Shown in pieces: positions 59,642 to 64,000 of a stretch of 64,000 nucleotides of DNA. Numbering within the stretch: position 1 is the stretch's first letter; each line of letters begins with the position of its first letter. The stretch covers positions 105,434-169,433 of the forward strand of contig NZ_BDBX01000033.1 of assembly GCF_001613205.1 (NCBI RefSeq). Reading direction: 5' to 3'. The position numbers and the translations under genes are program-made. The notes under the pieces were generated by a model, which saw only the letters and a program-made list of their open reading frames with translations, did not search any database and was not told where the DNA came from. The stretch comes from Nocardia sienata NBRC 100364 (GTDB lineage: Bacteria > Actinomycetota > Actinomycetes > Mycobacteriales > Mycobacteriaceae).

Positions 59642-61645
59642 ATGACCGGCCGCATCGCCATCGATGACACCGCCCCGCACGTCCCCGGCGGCTACCCGGC
59701 GAAGGCCGTGGTCGGGGAGGTCTTCCCGGTGCGGGCCGTGGTGTGGCGGGACGGTCACGGCGCGGTGGGCGCCACCCTGGCGGTGCGGGCGCCGGGCTCG
59801 TCGCGGTCGATACGGGTCCCGATGACCCCCGACTACGAACCCGATGTCTTCAACGGTGTCTTCACGCCGACAGCGCCCGGGATGTGGCATTTCCGGGTCG
59901 AGGGCTGGGCGGATTCCATCGCGACCTGGCGGTCGGCGGTGGAGGTGAAACTGGCGGTCGGGCAGAGCGCGGCGGATCTGGACAACGATCTGGAGATCGG
60001 CGCCCGGCTGCTGGACCGGGCGGCGCAGGCGGTGCCGAAGCAGGAGTTCGAGCGGCTGCGGGCCGCCGCGGCCGCGCTCCGCGGCACCGATCCGCTCCCG
60101 GCGCGGGTGGCTCCGGCATTCACCGACGAGGTCACCGAGATCCTGCGGCGGACGCCGCTACGGGAGTTGCTCACGCGCGGGCCGCAATTCTCGGTGCTGG
60201 TGGAGCGCCCGCGGGCCCGCACCGGGTCCTGGTACGAGTTCTTCCCCCGCTCGACCGGCGGGCGCGACGCCGACGGGTCCCCGGTGCACGGCACCTTCGC
60301 GACCGCCGCGAACGAACTACCCCGGATCGCGTCGATGGGGTTCGATGTGGTCTACCTGCCGCCGATCCACCCCATCGGCGCGGTGAACCGCAAAGGCCGT
60401 AACAACGCGCTCACCGCCGGCCCCGACGATGTCGGCTCACCATGGGCGATCGGTTCGGCCGAGGGCGGTCACGATGCGTTCCACCCGCAACTGGGTACCG
60501 AGGCCGATTTCACCGCCTTCGTCCACACCGCGACGGAGCTCGGCCTCGAGGTCGCGCTGGACCTGGCCCTGCAGTGCGCGCCCGACCATCCGTGGGTGAG
60601 CGCGCATCCTGAATGGTTCACCACGCTGCCCGACGGCACCATCGCCTACGCCGAGAACCCGCCCAAGAAGTACCAGGACATCTATCCGCTCGATTTCGAC
60701 CACGACCCGGACGGCCTGTACGCCGAGATCCTGCGGGTGGTGCGGTACTGGATCGGGTTGGGTGTGAAGATCTTCCGGGTCGACAACCCGCACACGAAAC
60801 CGGCCGATTTCTGGGAGTGGCTGCTCGCCACGGTGCGCCGCACCGATCCGGACGTGATCTTCCTGTCCGAGGCGTTCACCTATCCCGCGCGGCTCTACGG
60901 TCTGGCCCGACGCGGTTTCAGTCAGTCCTACACCTACTTCACCTGGCGCACGCACAAACACGAACTCACCGAATTCGGTTCGGAACTCGCCGCCAAAGCC
61001 GACGAAGCACGGCCCAACCTCTTCGTCAACACGCCCGACATCCTGCACGAGAGCCTGCAGCACGGCGGTCCGGGAATGTTCGCGATTCGCGCGGTCCTGG
61101 CCGCGACCCTGGGCCCCAGCTGGGGGGTGTACTCGGGTTACGAACTGTACGAGCACCGGGCGGTGCGCCCGGGTAGCGAGGAGTATCTGGATTCGGAGAA
61201 GTACGAACTGCGCCCGCGCCCGTTCGCCGAGGCCCGCGCCCGGGGCGAATCCCTGGAACCACTGCTGACCCGGCTCAACGAGATCCGCCGCCGCCATCCG
61301 GCGTTACAGCAACTGCGCTGCCTGCACTTCCACCATATCGACAACGACAACCTGCTCGCGTACTCGAAGACAGACCCGGCCACCGGCGACGCGGTTCTCG
61401 TGGTGGTGAACCTGAATCCCTTCACCGCCGAACAGGGCATGCTGTCGCTGGACCTGCCCGCCGTCGGCCGGGAATGGCACGACCATCCGGTGGTGCACGA
61501 CGAGATCAGCGGCGAGCAGTACCACTGGGCGCAGACCAACTACATCCGGCTCGATCCCGCGCACGCGGTCGCCCACATCATCGCGCTGCCTCCGGTGCCC
61601 CATCACGCCCGCGCCGCCCTGGCGTACCGGCGCGGGTTCCGGTGA
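59642..61645 (+). CDS. glgE: alpha-1,4-glucan:maltose-1-phosphate maltosyltransferase
   Basis: This 667-aa GH13_3 enzyme lengthens alpha-1,4-glucan with maltose-1-phosphate. An N-terminal beta domain and helical insert (to about 190) precede the barrel. Catalytic residues: nucleophile Asp381 (FRVDNPHTKP), acid/base Glu410 (FLSEAFT) and Asp466 (NTPDILHE), spaced as in Streptomyces GlgE. It starts at ATG 59642. glgB follows after 7 nt. Confidence 0.96.
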   Translation: MTGRIAIDDTAPHVPGGYPAKAVVGEVFPVRAVVWRDGHGAVGATLAVRAPGSSRSIRVPMTPDYEPDVFNGVFTPTAPGMWHFRVEGWADSIATWRSAVEVKLAVGQSAADLDNDLEIGARLLDRAAQAVPKQEFERLRAAAAALRGTDPLPARVAPAFTDEVTEILRRTPLRELLTRGPQFSVLVERPRARTGSWYEFFPRSTGGRDADGSPVHGTFATAANELPRIASMGFDVVYLPPIHPIGAVNRKGRNNALTAGPDDVGSPWAIGSAEGGHDAFHPQLGTEADFTAFVHTATELGLEVALDLALQCAPDHPWVSAHPEWFTTLPDGTIAYAENPPKKYQDIYPLDFDHDPDGLYAEILRVVRYWIGLGVKIFRVDNPHTKPADFWEWLLATVRRTDPDVIFLSEAFTYPARLYGLARRGFSQSYTYFTWRTHKHELTEFGSELAAKADEARPNLFVNTPDILHESLQHGGPGMFAIRAVLAATLGPSWGVYSGYELYEHRAVRPGSEEYLDSEKYELRPRPFAEARARGESLEPLLTRLNEIRRRHPALQQLRCLHFHHIDNDNLLAYSKTDPATGDAVLVVVNLNPFTAEQGMLSLDLPAVGREWHDHPVVHDEISGEQYHWAQTNYIRLDPAHAVAHIIALPPVPHHARAALAYRRGFR

Positions 61646-61652
61646 CGCCGTG

Positions 61653-63812
61653 ATGGATCGCCGCGACCTGCTACTCCTCGCCGCGGGCACCCATCCGGAC
61701 CCGCATACGGTGCTCGGCGCGCACCCGCACCCCGACGGCACCGCTGTCCGGGTGTTGCGACCCGCCGCGGAGTCGGTGTCGGTGCTGGTCGGCGGGGTCG
61801 AACATCTGCTGGACTCCCTGGGATACGGAATCTTCACCGCCGTGCTGCCGTATCCGGAGATCCTCGATTACCGCATCGTCACCGTGCACCCCCATCGACC
61901 GGCCACCGTGACCGCCGACGGCTACCGCTTCCTGCCCACCCTCGGCGAACTGGACCTGCACCTCATCGGCGAGGGCCGGCACGAACGACTGTGGGAGGTA
62001 CTGGGCGCGCATCCGCGTACCTATCGGGGGCTCGACGGTGAAGTCGCCGGTGTCTCCTTCGCGGTCTGGGCGCCGAACGCCCGCGGCGTCACCGTGTTCG
62101 GCGATTTCGACCGCTGGCAGGGCGGTACCTGGCCGATGCGCTCGCTCGGGAGCTCCGGAGTGTGGGAGGTCTTCGTACCCGGCGCCGCGCCCGGCGACCG
62201 TTACAAATACCGGGTGCGCGGGGCCGACGGACGGATCACCGATCACGCCGACCCGGTCGCGTTCGCCACCGAGGTGCCACCGGCCACCGCCTCCGTCGTC
62301 ACCACGACGGAGCACCGATGGACCGACCAGGACTGGCTCACCGCGCGTAGCCACACCGATCCGGCGCGTGCGCCGTTCAGTGTCTTCGAAGTGCATCTCG
62401 CATCCTGGCGGCCGGGACTGGACTACCGCGAACTCGCCACCGAACTCAGCGAATACGTACGCGGGCTCGGTTTCACCCATGTCGAACTGCTCCCCGTGGC
62501 CGAACATCCCTTCGGCGGATCCTGGGGATACCAGGTCAGCTCGTACTACGCCCCCACCGCACGCTTCGGCAGCCCGGACGACTTCCGCGCCTTCGTCGAC
62601 CATATGCACGCCGCCGGTATCGGCGTCATCCTCGACTGGGTTCCCGCGCATTTCCCGCGCGACGCCTGGGCGCTGGCGCGTTTCGACGGCACCCCCCTGT
62701 ACGAGCACCCGGACCCGCGCCGCGGCGAACAGCCCGAATGGGGCACCTACGTGTTCGACTACGGACGGCCCGAAGTGCGCAACTTCCTGGTCGCCAACGC
62801 CCGGTTCTGGGTCGAGGAGTTCCATATCGACGGCCTGCGCGTCGACGCGGTCGCGGCCATGCTCTACCTCGACTACGCCCGGCCAAGCGGCGGCTGGGAA
62901 CCCAATGTCCACGGCGGCCGCGAGAACCTGGAGGCCGTCGCCTTCCTCACCGAACTCAACGACAGTCTGCGCACCTCCTATCCGGGTGTGGTCACCATCG
63001 CCGAGGAATCCACCACCTGGGCCGGCGTCACCCGCGCCACCGAGGTCGGCGGGCTCGGTTTCTCCATGAAATGGAATATGGGCTGGATGCACGACACACT
63101 CGGCTATCTGGGCCGAGATCCCGTGCACCGCACCTGGCACCACAACGAGATCACCTTCTCGCTCATGTACGCGTGGAGCGAGAACTACGTCCTGCCCATC
63201 AGTCACGACGAGGTCGTGCACGGCAAGGGCACACTGTGGACCCGGATGCCCGGCGACGAGTTCGCCAAAGCCGGCGGGGTCCGCGCATTGCTCGCCTATA
63301 TGTGGGCCCACCCGGGCAAGCAACTGCTGTTCATGGGCCAGGAGTTCGGGCACTACCGCGAATGGTGGCACGACCACAGTCTCGACTGGCACGAACTCGA
63401 CAATCCGCTGCACCGCGGTATCCAGCTGCTGGTCGCCGACCTCAACCGTGTCTACCGCGACCATCCCGCACTCTGGAGCCAGGACACCACCCCCGGCGGC
63501 CACTCCTGGATCACCGCCGACGACCGGGATTCCAACGTCCTGGCGTTCCTGCGCCACGGCGCCGACGGCAGCACGGTCGCCTGTATATGCAATTTCTCCG
63601 GCACCACCTACCGCGACTACCGGATCGGCCTGCCCGCGGCGGGGCACTGGGCAGAAATCCTGAACACCGATGCGCTCGAGTACGGCGGCACCGGCTCGGG
63701 CAACCTCGGCATGGTCCACGCCGACCCGGTGAGCCGCCACGACCGCCCCGCCTCGGCCGCGCTCACGCTGGGCCCGCTCAGCGTCATCTGGCTGACCCCC
63801 GCCCCTGAATAG
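61653..63812 (+). CDS. glgB: 1,4-alpha-glucan branching enzyme
   Basis: This 719-aa GH13_9 enzyme introduces alpha-1,6 branches. It has an N1 domain, a CBM48 (FAVWAPNARGVTVFGDFDRW), the barrel with VELLPVAEHPFGGSWGYQ, GLRVDAVAAMLYLDY (nucleophile Asp), TIAEEST (acid/base Glu) and LPISHDEVVHGKG, and a C-terminal beta domain. GTG 61650 and ATG 61653 are adjacent possible starts. With GlgE it forms the branched capsular or storage glucan. Confidence 0.96.
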   Translation: MDRRDLLLLAAGTHPDPHTVLGAHPHPDGTAVRVLRPAAESVSVLVGGVEHLLDSLGYGIFTAVLPYPEILDYRIVTVHPHRPATVTADGYRFLPTLGELDLHLIGEGRHERLWEVLGAHPRTYRGLDGEVAGVSFAVWAPNARGVTVFGDFDRWQGGTWPMRSLGSSGVWEVFVPGAAPGDRYKYRVRGADGRITDHADPVAFATEVPPATASVVTTTEHRWTDQDWLTARSHTDPARAPFSVFEVHLASWRPGLDYRELATELSEYVRGLGFTHVELLPVAEHPFGGSWGYQVSSYYAPTARFGSPDDFRAFVDHMHAAGIGVILDWVPAHFPRDAWALARFDGTPLYEHPDPRRGEQPEWGTYVFDYGRPEVRNFLVANARFWVEEFHIDGLRVDAVAAMLYLDYARPSGGWEPNVHGGRENLEAVAFLTELNDSLRTSYPGVVTIAEESTTWAGVTRATEVGGLGFSMKWNMGWMHDTLGYLGRDPVHRTWHHNEITFSLMYAWSENYVLPISHDEVVHGKGTLWTRMPGDEFAKAGGVRALLAYMWAHPGKQLLFMGQEFGHYREWWHDHSLDWHELDNPLHRGIQLLVADLNRVYRDHPALWSQDTTPGGHSWITADDRDSNVLAFLRHGADGSTVACICNFSGTTYRDYRIGLPAAGHWAEILNTDALEYGGTGSGNLGMVHADPVSRHDRPASAALTLGPLSVIWLTPAPE

Positions 63813-64000
63813 CCGCTACCGCCACCGAAGAGCGACGGCCGGCGCGCATCGATTCCCCAAGGGCCGGAGCACACTCGAGGATCGGAGATATCTTGCTGGT
63901 GCCCACTGCCCCATGCGTTGCCTCCATAGCCTGCCATCTGCCGGCGCCGAGTTCCGCGAGGCCCTGAAAGGGTCGAGGCCCGTCCCGCCGTTCAGGCCTC

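Noticed and set aside
61671..63740. A 689-codon frame antisense to glgB
   Set aside because: Shadow of the branching-enzyme gene; no ribosome site or motif.
1..64000. tRNA, rRNA, insertion sequences, prophage, CRISPR arrays
   Set aside because: None was recognised: no transposase or integrase motif, no regularly spaced repeats, no tRNA-like cloverleaf noticed in gaps.
63813..64000. Partial gene at the right edge
   Set aside because: The last 188 nt after glgB show no frame with protein-like content on either strand.

Overview
The window is GC-rich (roughly two thirds G+C by eye) actinobacterial DNA. It has frequent GTG/TTG starts, stop/start overlaps of the ATGA, GTGA and TTGA type, a complete mce lipid-import operon, the GlgE glucan pathway and Mec-CysO-CysM cysteine synthesis. 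The stretch from about 42 to 64 kb carries the neighbours known from Mycobacterium tuberculosis Rv1326c-Rv1343c (glgB, glgE, glgP, dinG, pncB, clpS, DUF2017, P1 peptidase, mec, cysO, cysM, rhomboid, MBL enzyme, rph, rdgB, two membrane proteins), partly rearranged. The mycolic-acid group is therefore likely, and Nocardia or a close relative is my best guess.

Region by region. (1) 0.1-2.4 kb: a minus-strand operon of a 109-aa protein, a DUF6879 protein and an XRE/DUF5753 regulator, a Scr1-like regulatory module. (2) 2.4-7.2 kb: an APH-type phosphotransferase, a FadD-type acyl-CoA ligase, a small membrane protein and a 517-aa protein of unknown function. (3) 7.3-14 kb: two tandem copies of a conservon-like module (membrane histidine kinase, Roadblock/LC7 protein, DUF742 protein). 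Each is preceded by the same palindrome, neither has the usual GTPase, and the second Roadblock gene carries a 1-nt frameshift. (4) 14-26.9 kb: accessory enzymes with local regulators. These are a GMC oxidoreductase, azoR plus an SMR exporter opposite a TetR gene with paired operators, a DUF72/SDR pair, a cytochrome P450 behind a TetR gene with an operator between them, VOC and NADAR proteins, a DUF6459-like protein, a YdjM-like membrane protein and a VIT transporter.

(5) 27-36 kb: an unknown 268-aa gene, then an eight-gene mce operon (yrbEA, yrbEB, mceA-F) read leftward with almost every junction overlapping. Its AT-rich upstream region holds a KstR-like box and GAATATTC palindromes. (6) 36-42 kb: a deazaflavin-dependent nitroreductase-like protein, a PhoU-like protein, a secreted HNH-nuclease lipoprotein with a small acidic neighbour, an FAD monooxygenase, a PadR regulator and a YjbR/MmcQ protein.

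(7) 41.5-64 kb: the conserved core. pncB-pncA salvage nicotinamide to NaMN. clpS, DUF2017 (AosR-like) and a P1 peptidase precede mec-cysO-cysM, which has an exact GGAAT-N18-GTT SigR/SigH-type promoter upstream and so probably makes cysteine under thiol-oxidative stress. Rhomboid, cAMP-phosphodiesterase-like MBL, RNase PH and RdgB follow; murI is absent from its usual place. Then come an SDR, dinG, a DoxX protein, an AzgA purine permease, glgP and the divergent glgE-glgB pair, which build and break down alpha-1,4/1,6-glucan. I saw no tRNA, rRNA, insertion sequence, prophage or CRISPR array.
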